From Syngnathus acus (Eukaryota > Chordata > Actinopteri > Syngnathiformes > Syngnathidae): a stretch of DNA of 64,000 nt. Positions 49,789 through 61,214 of the stretch are shown in pieces; positions within the stretch are counted from its first letter, which is position 1, and each line of letters opens with the position of its first letter. The notes under the pieces were generated by a model that saw only the letters and a list, made by a program, of their open reading frames with translations, was not told the origin of the DNA and did no database searches. A program made the position numbers and the translations under genes. The stretch lies in NCBI RefSeq assembly GCF_901709675.1, contig NC_051108.1:1-64000 (forward strand), written 5' to 3'.

Positions 49789-50471
49789 AGGCGGCACTTA
49801 ATGTCATTGCACCCCAATCACGCTGATAAGATGCTTGAGGTTTTTCAGCGAAAACGGGCTGAATATTGCCAACAATCATCCCACTTAGTGAATGCTACTT
49901 CAGTCAATCAGCAAGCACTGTAAGCATCATATAAAGCAGCGTACCAAATTGCTCAGTGCAACAACAACAAAAACACACCATTGCAGAAGAGCTGATACTA
50001 CCTGCAGCCGTCGATATGGTCTCCGTCATGCAACATCATTTTGATTTAAAAAAAAACAGCACAAATTGTTTTATTCATCTTTGTTTTGTAGGTTACAATG
50101 TTTTATCTATTGTGATCCTGAGGTGCTGATTACTTTCAATTGAATATTATTTATTGCTGCTATTTAATATTATGAATGTTTATTCATATTTTATTGTATT
50201 TTTGTCAGCATAAAATGGCAGTTGGTCAAGAATGTTTATAGTTTAAATAATTATAATTTATCTTTTAATATCAGGCAAAGTGATGCACATTGAATCTGTT
50301 CTGTTACAGACTAAAAAACAATGTTATTAATAGTTATTCTTTATTGTAAGTTGATCTTTCTTTTTTGTTTTTTCTTTAATGTTAATAACGGGGGGGGGGG
50401 GCGAAATGTTTTCTTCTCCCTGGGGAGGCGGGGGGGGGGGGCATTACAGAAAATGATTGAGAAGCACTGGT

Positions 50472-51408
50472 GTAACAACACTTACCTGAGCCTTCCCCAT
50501 CACGTGTCCTCCTTCCCCCAAGTGAGCATCGTAACTGAATGCTTCCACCAAGTGGCCACCACGAGAGATGCAACAATTCCGCACTTCTTGGTGCTATGAC
50601 GTGACGTCATGAAATCGTCAACATAGTGAACGAAAATAGACCACTTTTCTTTTTCTTTTTTTAAACCTTTCACCTCAGGCTAACGCTTGCGAGGCCAGAA
50701 AGTGGGTGGGGCCGATCAGATTATTTTCAGCGGTTCAGCTGTCGCCTTCATTTTCCTCTTCGTCTACATGGCTAGGCGTCCTTCGCTTCTCTCACCTGGT
50801 AAGCTTTCGTGTTGTTGTTTTTTTTTTATATGAAACTTATCTCACACACACCTCTTCAACAAATCCCGTCCAGAAAATAACTCCAATTTGGACAGGTGAG
50901 TCTACTTTTCGACGGGTAGCACAGAAAATGACTTTATACACGAACATTATTATCGATTACTATTACAATGACATAGCTCGGGCTCGTGACAACCTTCGGC
51001 GAGATGTAATTCTGAGGTGGCAAAAAAACACATCCTGCAGAGAGATGAGAGACGACCGACCGGCTGGCTGGCCAGTTCTTTAGAGCCGTTTGTGTTCTGA
51101 ACTGCTCCGAATTTGCATTGGATAACTGTGAAAGGCTTTTGGGGAAATACTTCTTTGTGGAATAGCTCAGATTTGCTGTCAAGCGGCCCTGCAAAAGTTG
51201 ACTTTAAAGCTCCTGGTCAAGAGAGTCGGCTGGCGTGTGTCGTACTTATTGTGGTGGCCAAACAGCTGCAGCTGTCATGTTTCATCGTGCCGAGCACCGA
51301 CAAATTTCCTAATTTAGCTTGGCTCTTGTCGGCTACTGTCGCCACCTCACTGGTGCTCGGGCCACGCGCACGTGACTCCATTGCTATTTCCTCCTCAGCG
51401 CTCCCGTG
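50472..51408. promoter_or_regulatory. txlnb upstream region
   Basis: No coding exon recognised. A likely 5' untranslated exon ends at about 50797 with the donor ctg|gtaagc. A direct acceptor before the start codon (ctcctcag at about 51391-51398) would join it to the first coding exon. Confidence 0.4.
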
Positions 51409-52145
51409 ATGTCGGTGAAAGCCACCGAGGTGTTAGCGCCTCGCCCGCGAGACGGGGAAGCGGCCGACGACCCCATGGAGGAGTTCGGCAGGAGACTGAA
51501 AGAGATTGTCAGCGCCAAGGCTCAGGTTAGCCCTTGTGATGTTAGCGTCAGGCGTGATGGCCTCACAGTGGTCAAAGTGGCGTGTCATGTGACAGTTTCA
51601 GATGGAGGCGGACGCGCACCGTGACATCACGACCGGCGTCCAGTCAGGTGCCACCGCGCGCGTGGACGTCGTCGGCGTGACTTGCCGTTTGCAGCGGCGG
51701 GCGGCTCTCATTTCTCCGCACGTCATCGTCGCTAACGACCGGCATCTCTGTTATCTTCGACTGGCGCGGGGTTGCGCTTTGATCGCGATCTCCTGTTGCG
51801 CTCTTCTGCTGCCGCGCGCGGGAGACTCCCCGACGTAGAGCGGCAGAATTTAGGCGACGGTTCCTCCCCCACAACGTCCGAGACAGCATCTGCGGCGGAC
51901 GTCTGGTGGATGGCTCATCCGGAGAACAAACGCAGGTCTACGTCCTGTGTCGAGCCAGATAGAATCAGCTCGGTTACTCTGCTCAATGGGCTTCCTGAGC
52001 AACTCGCCAACTCACAGCTCTCGTTGCCAGCGCCTACTTGTCTGGACGCCGTTGTGAACGGAGATCCGCGGCATCTTGGCTCTCAGGAATTTCCATGTGT
52101 AGTAGCCTCAAAACAGACTCCTGTGGTCATTGTCCTGCCAAAATA

Positions 52146-52207
<62 letters not shown>

Positions 52208-52648
52208 GAGCATACACGCAGCCGCTACTGCCACCAAGTCCATTGACAAGCTCCGGACAACAACTCGTTCGTGCATGTCGGGAGAAATGAGAGTCACCGA
52301 TAAGCTGCTCCAAAGGCGCTTGTCCTTTCTCAATGTCGCCGTTGTCCCGACGGTTGTGCTTGTAGAGGTTGCTTGTGTTGCAGACAGTCTGAGCGCTTTG
52401 TCATCTTCTGAGGAAAAACTTGACCATTTGATGAGTAAACACGCCGAGCTGGTGAGACGTCCTCTTCGGCTGCTGAAAAACGTGCACTGTCAACTAACGC
52501 TTGCGTGCGTGCGTGCAGCTGCTGCGTGAGCGTGGCGAGCAGAGGGTGGTTCAAGGTCTACGCGACAACATTTGCATCCTGCAGGCAGAGCGAAGCCAAT
52601 TGGAAACTTTGTGCAGAGATGTCCAAGACCACTACTTCTCACTGCGGG

Positions 52649-52685
<37 letters not shown>

Positions 52686-55464
52686 GCAACGCGCCGCTGT
52701 AACGTCAGCGTGCTCATGCTCACCCAAAGGACGAAGCCCTGCGCCGCTGTCGTGAGGACGAGGAGAAGCGATCGGAAATGGCTGCTCACTTCCAGACGTC
52801 ACTTACAGAAATCCAAGCGCAGATCCAGCAGCACAGCGCCAGAAATGAAAAACTGTGCGAGGACAACGCCAAGCTGAGCCAAAAAATGAACTCGCTGCTG
52901 GAACAGTGTCAGCGCAGAGAGGAGGTCAATCACAGAGAGAAAAGCGTCAACAATGCCACCATGCCCCAGCTCATGATTCCGTGTGTGCGCTCAGAGTTTA
53001 GAGAAGATCAACCACCACCGCGACCTCCAACAGCAACTGACTTCGGCCAAGCTGGATCAGGCCAACGCACTGCTGGCGGACGCGCAACAGAAACACCAAC
53101 GCGAGAAAGAATACGTGAGTGGTCTCGGCGTTTTTGGGCTGAACGCCATGCCGTGCCGTGCCGTGCCGTGCCGTGCCGCGCCGCTTTGTTCCTTCCTTCC
53201 TTCCTTCCTTCCGTGTGTGTGTCTGCGAGTTTGTGCCGTGTCGCTACGCCGCAGCTGCTGGCCGAAGCGGTGGACAAAACCCGGAAGTGCTTCGCCATGA
53301 AGGAGGAGGAACTGAGCACGAAGAAGAAGGTAAATAAGACGGTCACGCGTTTGCTCTCTTTCGCCAGCTGCTGCGCGAGGCGGCTGAGTGGAAGCTGCAG
53401 ACGCACACGATACGCCAACACGCCGCCGGCATGCACGCGCAGGTGAATGACGCAAGCGGAGGACACGCCCACCACAGCTTTCGGGACGCACCGGGCCGGG
53501 ACAATCCAAATCCCAATCAAATTCGAACCCTGGTCATCCAGTACATAAAACGGCCGAGTGGACTTCCCCATCCTAATCATAGCGCAAGACTTACAGACGG
53601 CTCGGATAAGGCGGAACAGCGGTCGTCGAGTGCCACCGCAAGGCGAAGCAGGTGCAAACAAGGAGGCTGCGAAGCAGGTGGAAACAAGGAGGCTGCGAAC
53701 GAGGTGGCTCACGTGACGTGGCTCTTCAAAATAAGAGCGAGAGCAGCAAGCGAGCGGCACATGACACAAGAACTCAGCCGCTGACTCAAACGTTGACGTT
53801 AAAACGGGTTCGGCGCGAGCACAACAAACGTGAATACACCCCCCAACCGACCCCCACCCCAAAGCGCTCCAAATCGCCGAATGCGCCGGAAATTGGCCAG
53901 TGGGGGGGGGGGGGGAGTGGGGACAGACACTGCGCTCCTTCTCCTGCCACTGCCATACAAAAACGTTCTTTGACTATTTAGCGTCGAACTAGAAACATTA
54001 GGAATGTGTTTTTAATTCGCAACCACTGGACAAAGCATACGTACTAATTAGCGTCAAAGTGCTTCATTTGTGTATTTTTTATTCACTCCTCAAATATTGA
54101 GTGCAGTCAAATGTCTGCGCGCGTGCGTGAAAGACCTCGATGACCTCTCGACAATCTTGTCGCCCTGTAGTTGGCGCTCTACTCCAAACGGTTTGATGAG
54201 TTCCAGACCACATTAGCCAAGAGCAATGAAGTCTACGCTCGCTTCAAGCACGAGATGGAAAAGGTGCCTACGTTGCGTGTTTGTCCTGGTCTTTTGTCGA
54301 AAGCCAAAGCGTGGCGAGCCCGGAGGCATTATCGGGGGTCCCGTGACACATTGACCTCGCGCGCTTCTGTCTGTCCATAAGATGTCGGAGAAGATGAAGA
54401 AGTTGGAGGAGGAGTCAAACGTTTGGAAGTCGAGGTTTGAGAATTGCAACAAAGCTTTGACGGACTTGTTGGAGGAGGTGAGTCACGCGAGCGCTTGGAC
54501 GCGTGAGCTTGTCGCCCTCTCACTCTGCCGCTGCCGCCGTCCTCCGGTTCCGCAGAGGAGCGAGAAAGGCAAAGACTACGAGGTTTTCCTGGCGACCATC
54601 CACAAGCTGGAGAAGTTGTGTCGAGCTCTTCAAGACGAGAGGATACTTCTGTACGCTAAAATCAAAGACGTCCGCCGAGGCGATGCAGAGACGGCGTCCG
54701 CGTGGGAAATCCACGACAATGTCTGCCGGGCCGACGCCGAGCCGGCGTCCGCGCGGGAAAACCACGACAATGACGACCGCGAGTGCCACGCCGTGGAGAC
54801 AGAGGAGATGCGGCGGCTGAGAGCCGAGCAAGTCAAACTGCAAGAGTTTGCGGAGTCCTTGAAGGTGTCTAACGGCACTGAACGGGAACAGGAAGTGGAC
54901 CCCCCAGACGACCTGGATGTCGAGCTGGTCGCGTTTGGACATTTCGACAAAAGCCAGCCTCCGCCGGAGCAAAACTGCCAATGGCAACCAGAAGCAGGAG
55001 TTAAACCAAAAGAGCAAGCACAAGCAGAAATGAAACCACAACCGGACGTTCCACTGAAAGTAAATCAAGAAACAGAGCCAGAAGTGAAACCAGAAGCAAT
55101 AGTAAAACCAGAACGAGGCGTAAAAGCAGAACTAGAAGATGCGACGGAAGTGTATCGAGAAATAAAACCAGAGGTGAAACCGGAACCAGACGTTCAACTG
55201 GAAGTAAATCAAGAAACAGAGCCACTAGTGAAACCAGAGCAGCAGTCAACCTCAGAAGCTGAATCAAAAGCAAAAATGACGCCAGGACCTGACACTCGTC
55301 CGTCTTCAGAGGTCATGACTGAGGTCAAAATGTTGCCCTTGACATGCGACCTCCAGCATGTAGGAGCAGAGGCCCCGCCCACCCAGGAGACCACGCCGCA
55401 CGCACTGGGACCCCCAAAGAAGGAGACAAAGAAGAACAAGAAAAAGAGAAACAGGAACCTTTGA
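51409..55464 (+). CDS. txlnb: Beta-taxilin
   Basis: Taxilins are cytosolic coiled-coil proteins that bind syntaxins; TXLNB is the heart/skeletal muscle form. Exons: 51409-51525, 51602-51647, 52384-52451, 52519-52647, 52730-52924, 52995-53114, then either 53255-53329 or 53368-53442, then 54171-54263, 54382-54477, 54556-55464. With one of the two alternatives the CDS is 1848 nt and 615 residues, and all phases agree. Recognisable taxilin segments: EEFGRRLKEIVSA, SSSEEKLDHLMSKHAEL, AAHFQTSLTEIQAQIQQHS, RNEKLCEDNAKLSQKM, QQQLTSAKLDQANALL, KRFDEFQTTLAKSNEV, KMKKLEEES and HKLEKLCRALQDER. The tail is Glu/Lys/Pro-rich with a duplicated block, ending KKNKKKRNRNL. An extra exon at about 51839 is possible but not needed for frame. 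Confidence 0.93.
52148..52204. repeat. (CA)n microsatellite in txlnb intron
   Basis: About 28 CA dinucleotides in the intron between 51647 and 52384. A second, shorter CA tract lies at about 52652-52680, directly after the donor of exon 52519-52647. Confidence 0.95.
53255..53329 (+). other. txlnb: txlnb alternative exon A (alpha/gamma-taxilin-like)
   Basis: 75 nt, phase 0 at both ends, acceptor ctacgccgcag, donor aag|gtaaat. The 25 encoded residues start LLAEAVDKTRKC and continue FAMKEEELS. The pattern LLxEAV...R.C..MK..E resembles the same position in alpha and gamma taxilins. Confidence 0.8.
53368..53442 (+). other. txlnb: txlnb alternative exon B (beta-taxilin-like)
   Basis: 75 nt, phase 0 at both ends, acceptor tctctttcgccag, donor cag|gtgaat. 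The 25 encoded residues start LLREAAEWKLQ and end HAQ, resembling the mammalian beta-taxilin segment LLNQAAEWKLQ. Only 38 nt separate it from exon A. Confidence 0.8.
53443..54170. other. txlnb intron with tandem 25-bp repeat and homopolymer
   Basis: A short tandem duplication (acaaggaggctgcgaa and a variant) lies at about 53657-53700, and a G run at about 53903-53915. No exon recognised. Confidence 0.5.
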
Positions 55465-55670
55465 GAAGCTTCGAGTCTGGCTGTGAGAGCGAGCGAGAGA
55501 AAGCGCGAGAGAACGAGAGCGCGCGAGAGAGGCTGCAACGTGTCCAATTGTCCGTTAGACGGCACTGTTGCACCAAAGGAGACACAACCGCCGGGAAAAG
55601 CCAAGGCCGTTCTTTCTTGGTGTAACTTTCAAACGTAAGCTCATTGTGAGAAGCAACAAAACGTCATCGC

Positions 55671-55676
55671 AATAAA
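55671..55676 (+). terminator. Poly(A) signal of txlnb
   Basis: AATAAA 207 bases after the txlnb stop codon, in context cgcaataaaatc. Confidence 0.7.
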
Positions 55677-57064
55677 ATCTTTACTTTCTTTGACTTTTCC
55701 CTCGGCGCAGAGAGATTGTTTAACTTTGGGCATGAGGCACGGGACACGCTGGCCTGGACTGGTCGCCAGCCAATCAGTGTCACATGGAGACTAGCAGCAA
55801 ATTGGTCGCCGGCCAACGTCAGTTTGATTATGGACAAACGGCGGACTGGGCGCCAGCCTGGCCCCGTAGTCGAGGAAGCGTTGGCCTTCTCGACAATCGC
55901 TCGCTCTTCAAAAAGCTAAACCGGGGTTCAAACCGCCACCCTGCGACGTGTCAGCGTGCGTGCTGTGCTGCGCTTTGCTGCCGTCCCGCCCGGCAAATAA
56001 CTTTTGCTCCAAGGCACCAATCAGAGTACAAAAAGAACGGTAGCCAATTTGAAAGGGGGGAGATTGGTGGCTAAGGAAAGTGAAAGCCGAAAGATTTACT
56101 GCAAGGGGATGGCTGGCTCGTCAGTGTCGTCGTCGAGCGTCGACAGGAAAATTGCAGGGCCGACGCTTACACCGACGTGGCCATTTTCCCAGGCGGGAAC
56201 ATCGCGTGCTTGCTTTTTTCTGCAACTCCTTCCTCTCTGCTCCCCTTCTTCCTCCACACACAAACGACATCTTGTTCCGTGGCAGCTGCACGTCACACGT
56301 CATTATTTTTAATGAAGGATTCAGGAATAACTGCTCGTCATCATGCGGACAACATTTCCTCTTCACCAAAACACACAGGACAAACTTCAATCCAAGGCAA
56401 CCTGCTCTCGATAGCTCTCACGTGTGTCACAACAAGGTTACTTTTGGCACTCTCGCTGATGGCGAGTGCACACACACGCAAAGAAACACGTGCACATACA
56501 GAGGCAAATATAATTAGGAACATGCGCACGCACATACAAAGGCAGACAAAAGCGAGCACACAATTGTACACGCAGGTGCTCAAACACACGCGCGCGCGCG
56601 GGCGGGCGGGCGCACACACGCTGTGGCCGCGGGCGTTTTGATGTTGCTCATCGTCACCTACGCTCGCTCATCTTGTAGCGTTAAAAGATGTCTGAGAAAA
56701 ATCAATAGCAATCATAGCTTCTTATTTCCTTTTAGAAAGTAAGGCCTGGAGCGCGGGCAGCCGCGCAGGTCTCACGCAAACCTTAGCTTTCGTTGCGCTC
56801 CGTCAGCGTTAGCTAGCAACGTCGTCACCTCGCTTCCTGTCAGCGTCAGCATAAAAGCTCTCGAGACGGCCGAGATTTCGCTCAGCCTCGCCAAACCCAA
56901 GTGGAGGCATCTGCGAGGAAAACAAACAAACAAACAAACAAACAAACAAACAAACAAAAGGGCGCGGCCCCGTCGGACTCGGCAAGCAACTGGACGCTTT
57001 TCGTTTGCTGTTTAGCTTTTCACCCAAAGGACTCGTGGTGTCTCTCTCCGTCTCGTCTCGGGCT
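55677..57064. other. Intergenic region between txlnb and slc35d3 (tail to tail)
   Basis: At 55735-55870 two diverged copies of a word like ggactggtcgccagccaatc or tggtcgccggccaacgtc suggest an old interspersed repeat. CA-rich stretches lie at 56465-56630 and a (CAAA)n run at 56922-56957. No coding sequence seen. Confidence 0.5.
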
Positions 57065-57070
57065 TTTATT
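57065..57070 (-). terminator. Candidate poly(A) signal of slc35d3
   Basis: AATAAA on the minus strand only 47 bases beyond the slc35d3 stop, so the 3' untranslated region may be very short. Confidence 0.5.
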
Positions 57071-57116
57071 TTGACGCTAACAGGAAGCGCGGCGCGTTTA
57101 GCCGGCTCGCCGGCCT

Positions 57117-59142
57117 TCAGGGGCTCTCCTGCTCCATGTTCTCGATCAGCCCATCGTCCTTGGTGACGTGCATCTGCCTGATGGAGCGCCACACCCCGAC
57201 GTAGTTCCCCGCTGCCTGCTCCGAAGCGGCGCCAACGACCTCCTTGTGAAGGCGCTCCCCTCGCATCTCCACCGCGTTCTTCTCCATCATCAGGCGGGAG
57301 GCCACAGCCCCCACCCCACGGTCAACACCTGCTTCCCCCGCCCCAGGGTCGACACCTGCTTCCCCCGCCCCACGGTTGACACCTGCTTCCACCGGGTGGG
57401 CATCGCCCCCGAGTGAGGCTTTGTGGCGCTCGGGTTCACTGGGTGGGACCGCCGCGTCCTTGGTGCCGCCCTCCAGGTGCTCGTAGGAACCTTTCTTCCT
57501 GATCTCAAAGAACTTGACCACGCAGTAGGTGACGGAACCCACGGTGTTGACCACCACGCCGCCCACGAAGAGCGCGGTTGGCGCCACGTCATCGAAGGCC
57601 ACCATGCCCACGGTGATGGTGACAATGCTCTTGACCACACCCACGAAGCTGGTGGTGACGGCCGAGTTGAGGTAGGTACAGTGGTAGGTGGTGAAGTTCA
57701 TGGCGCAGCCGATGGCCACGCTGGACAGGAACAGGGTCACGACGCGAGCGTCGTTCCAGCCGGGGTATGACCACATGGCCACGGCGTCTGATGAGACCAC
57801 AGCGCACACGAGTAGGACCTGACAGGAACAAGTGGATGGATAGGAAGCGTTCAGACGTCGACGCACGCCGGCTGCCCTACCGGGGTGGCCATCACGGCGA
57901 TGGCGTACTGCGCGGTGAGGGGTCCGTGCTGGCTGTCCAGACTGGTCTTCTGGATGAGGACCAAGTATGACGCGTGGATGATGACCGCCAGGACGCCCGT
58001 CACGTATCCAAATGGGTCGCCGCTCAGGTCTCCTGCCCCTGTCGCAGAGATGCTGCTGCTACTACTGCATGGTCAAGTGAGTGACCATAAGGCGGCTTAC
58101 CGGCGAGCGCGGCGCCCCCAGTGGTGATGGCGACGGCGGTGAGCACGCCGGGCGAGGGGACGCCGTTCCTGAGGACGCAGACGCCGATGGCGAGCGTGAA
58201 GAGCGGCAGGCAACGCTTGAAGACCACGTACATGGGCAGGCTCAGGCCGCGTAGTGACCACAGCGTCAGCGTCGACTGCAGCGTCGACAGGATGCACACC
58301 GGCGCAAACTCCTGCAAAATGATGGGTGATGAGCGAGCGAGCGAGCGAGCGAGCGAGCAATCAAGTGGCGCTTCTTCCAGCTATGCCACAAAACCAAAGT
58401 CAATATTAAACTGTTCGACAAGGTTCACCGAGTCATGAGAGAGCGTGAGGACAGAACTTTTTTTTGCCACTCCAACACGCACCCGGCCTGCAAGTGGAGC
58501 GAGCCTCTGCGTCTTCCCATTCAAATCTTGTCCAATTGACACGCGCACACGAAAGCACGCGCATCTCACAGAAGCGCGCGCACGCGCGGGTGCAGAAGTG
58601 GTGACGATGAAGATGTGGAGGAGGAAGATGTGCTAACGGCTACGATCCGTGGATTTATGCGCGATCAATAAATCCACAAATGAGTCGGACGCGATTTTGC
58701 GCCCGCAGAGCTGAACGTGAGCTATGTTGCGGCAAGTGCAAGTTGGCGGAGGACACTTTCTCGGCCACACAGACAAAGAGCATCAAGTACAGACGTAAGT
58801 GTCGAGCTTCATCATCATCATCATCACCACTTGGCTCGACGAGCCCTAAGTTGTCACGCCGCCGCATTACAACTTGAACAAGTGCGGGTGCTCGTGTGCA
58901 AGTTGAGTCGGCCTTACCTTGGAGAGGCTGAGGCTGAAGGGGGGCACGGAGACCCTCCCAAGCCTCCGGAGGATCTCCAGGCCGATCGCGGCAGCGCTGC
59001 ACGTGCACAGCTGGAGCAGCGTGAGGAAGCGGAAGTGCAGGCTGCTGATGAGGAACTTGAGCAGGATATTGAGGCTCCCCGAAAACACGCCGTGCGCCAC
59101 CGCCACCAGGATGCCCGGCAATCGCCCGCGCACCGCCTCCAT
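57117..59142 (-). CDS. slc35d3: Solute carrier family 35 member D3
   Basis: A multi-pass membrane protein of the nucleotide-sugar transporter family; mouse Slc35d3 is needed for platelet dense granules and dopamine receptor trafficking. Four exons: 59142-58918, 58311-58101, 58038-57881, 57818-57117, giving 1296 nt and 431 residues (human 416). Motifs: AHGVFSGSLNILLKFLIS, TLWSLRGLSLPMYVVFKR, GDPFGYVTGVLAVI, IQKTSLDSQHGPLTAQYA, GCAMNFTTYHCTYLNSAVTT and SFVGVVKSIVTITVGMVAF, with about ten hydrophobic segments. The cytosolic tail has three tandem 9-residue repeats (EAGVNRGAG, EAGVDPGAG, EAGVDRGVG), encoded by a 27-bp minisatellite at about 57315-57395, and ends LIENMEQESP. As in human it neighbours pex7. 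Confidence 0.96.
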
Positions 59143-60182
59143 CGTCCGCCGAGCAAACTTCAGAGCGGAGCGGAGCAGCGCCGCAGCGGGGTGAGTGAGG
59201 GGGGGGAGGGGGGGGGCTCCGGTGCTCGGGGGAGGGACCTTTCCTACCCCGACAGGCGCACGCGCAATCTCCTTTTTTCTTTTTAGTGTCGGAGAGGCTC
59301 CTTGGAAAGACAGCGGGCGGGCGGTCGGTTAAACAGCCGCGCTAAAACAGACTACAGCGCATCACCATTGGCACACAAACTCAAATTTTTACAGTCACTC
59401 AACCAGTCCCATAAGCTCCAATTCGCATAGGTAGAGGCGCCCGCACACGCACGCACGCACGAGCAAAGCAACGTTCATTTTCACACACATGCAGTCTTCC
59501 TCTGACGCCCAAGTTTAGGGGGTGTGGAATATGAGGGATCCCCTGGAAGCCGAGGCAACATGCTGCAGAGGGAGAGGAGGGAGGAAGAGGAGGGAGGAAG
59601 GGGTGCCGCCACCCCACCCCACCCCAGCCCAGCCCAGCCCAGCCCGACTATAAACGGCAATGAAAACGAGTTACCTTTGATAGTTTTAATTGAAAATGTT
59701 GATCAGGAAATCACTGAGGTAATGTGGTGGGGACGGTGGGGGGCAGGCTTCCAATTAACCCGGCCAGTAGATTAGCAGCAGGCCCACTGGGGGGGCTTAT
59801 TGTTGCTCCAAGATTAGCAGACGCTCATTTGAACAGAAACATCAAACACTTCCATTAGGAGCCTGACGCACGCGCACGCACACACGCATGCACACGCACA
59901 CACCAAGCCCGCTAACGCTGTGCGCAAGAGTTGAAGAAGAAGCTCTCGTTTGGACATCTCCAATGTGCAAATGAACATTCCAAAGCTGCATTCGGCCAGC
60001 ACCGAGCCGTCCCAAACGGAAGCTTCCATCAGTCGAGTCCGCTAACAGTCGGGGAGCTGGACGTGTGCCATCCGTTTGCCTTTCTCACCCACCGCTGCCG
60101 CCTTGGGCTCCCTCAGCGTTGCAAGACCCGCTGGGACTCAATGACACAGCAGCGTCGGGGTGTCATCGGGGGCGTGACCTTT
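59143..60182. promoter_or_regulatory. slc35d3 upstream region and pex7 3' flank
   Basis: About 1 kb holding the slc35d3 promoter and the end of the pex7 transcript. It has a G-rich patch at 59195-59230, GGAGG repeats at 59570-59605 and short (CCCAG)n runs at 59618-59645. No coding exon seen. Confidence 0.5.
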
Positions 60183-61175
60183 TCACAGGCGCGCCGCGCC
60201 GGCAGACAAACTCGGCGGTGTGTAGATCTTGACCGTCTCGTCCCAGGCGCAGTCGAGCACCTAAAGGCGGCAGTCCAAAGGTTACGCCAACGGTGTCATG
60301 CAGTGACATTGGTCAACTGCCAAAGAACTCCGCGGATGGATGGATGGATGGATGGATGGATGGATGGATGGATGGATGGATGGATCCCTCGTCAGCATCG
60401 GAGGCGCGCGTGCAGTCGATCTTGCCGAAGAAGCCCTTTCCTTTTTCGCACAGTGAGCAACGGCTGCGATTTGCGGCGCGGTCGCGTGATGTTTAGGAAA
60501 AGCATGCTGTCGAGCTAGGGTGGCGTTCGTCTCCGAGCTAGCTGGGGCGCAGATACCTGGCCGGGTACGTGCAGGCTGAAGTCCAATCCGCACACAAACT
60601 CCGAGTGATGTTCCACGGTGTCCACTGGGGCGCCGTCCCTTGTCCGGTCCCAGAACCTCAAAGAGGACAAAAGTGGCACAGGTCAGCGGCGGTGTTTTTT
60701 TTTTCCTTCTTCCCAACACGCGGGCAGAGTTCCCTTTAAGCCTTTGGGGCCTAAAGTGGCCACGACAAACACTTGCTGGCTTGTTGCTTCTTCAACTGTG
60801 AGCACCACTTGTTCTGCAAGTACACATGACTAAAATTTGGGGGTGAAGCTTTTTGGAAGACTTTTGAAAGCTTGAGTGAAAGCGTTTGAACGTTTTTGGT
60901 ACGTTTGCGCCGCCGCAAGCCATCAATGCTTTCCGAGCGCTTTGCGGCCGTCTCGCGGCCAGCTCACTCGGAGCAAGGACTGGACTTCTGCCACTACATG
61001 ACCCACAGCAGTGCATTTTGCCCAGAGTTGGGCGGGCGGGCGTGCGTGCGCAATAGAGGCAGGCCCAAGGCAGTCAGTCCAGTCGCTCACTCTGATTTAA
61101 TCACATTTGCAAAGTGGATGAATCTGGAGGGAAGGTTTGCTGCGTAAGGGCGGGTGGGCGGGCGGGCACACACAC

Positions 61176-61214
<39 letters not shown>

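Larger units (their letters stand above)
48211..50471 (+). mobile_element. Degenerate hAT transposon with remnant of a BED-finger transposase
   Basis: The ends cagtccttctcaaa (48211) and ttgagaagcactg (to 50471) are imperfect inverted repeats of hAT type; both are followed inward by G/C-rich tracts. Flanking 8-mers gattagtg and gtgtaaca do not match. Inside, 49579-49788 encodes MDKYLTVLKRT, KYNEAYVALGFSVT and ERPVCLLCLTML, then a stop, then RRHLMSLHPNHADK in the same frame. This is a BED-type zinc finger broken by a premature stop at 49786. The rest of the transposase is absent. It hosts the nested element at 48401-49521. Confidence 0.8.

Noticed and set aside
51839-52146. Possible extra txlnb exon (frame starting ERQNLGDGSS)
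   Set aside because: It has a fair acceptor (gacgtag) in the right phase, but no donor in the right phase to reach 52384, while direct splicing 51647 to 52384 keeps the frame.
53008-53862. 284-codon minus-strand frame
   Set aside because: It is antisense to the txlnb exons at 52995-53114, 53255-53329 and 53368-53442, which carry family similarity.
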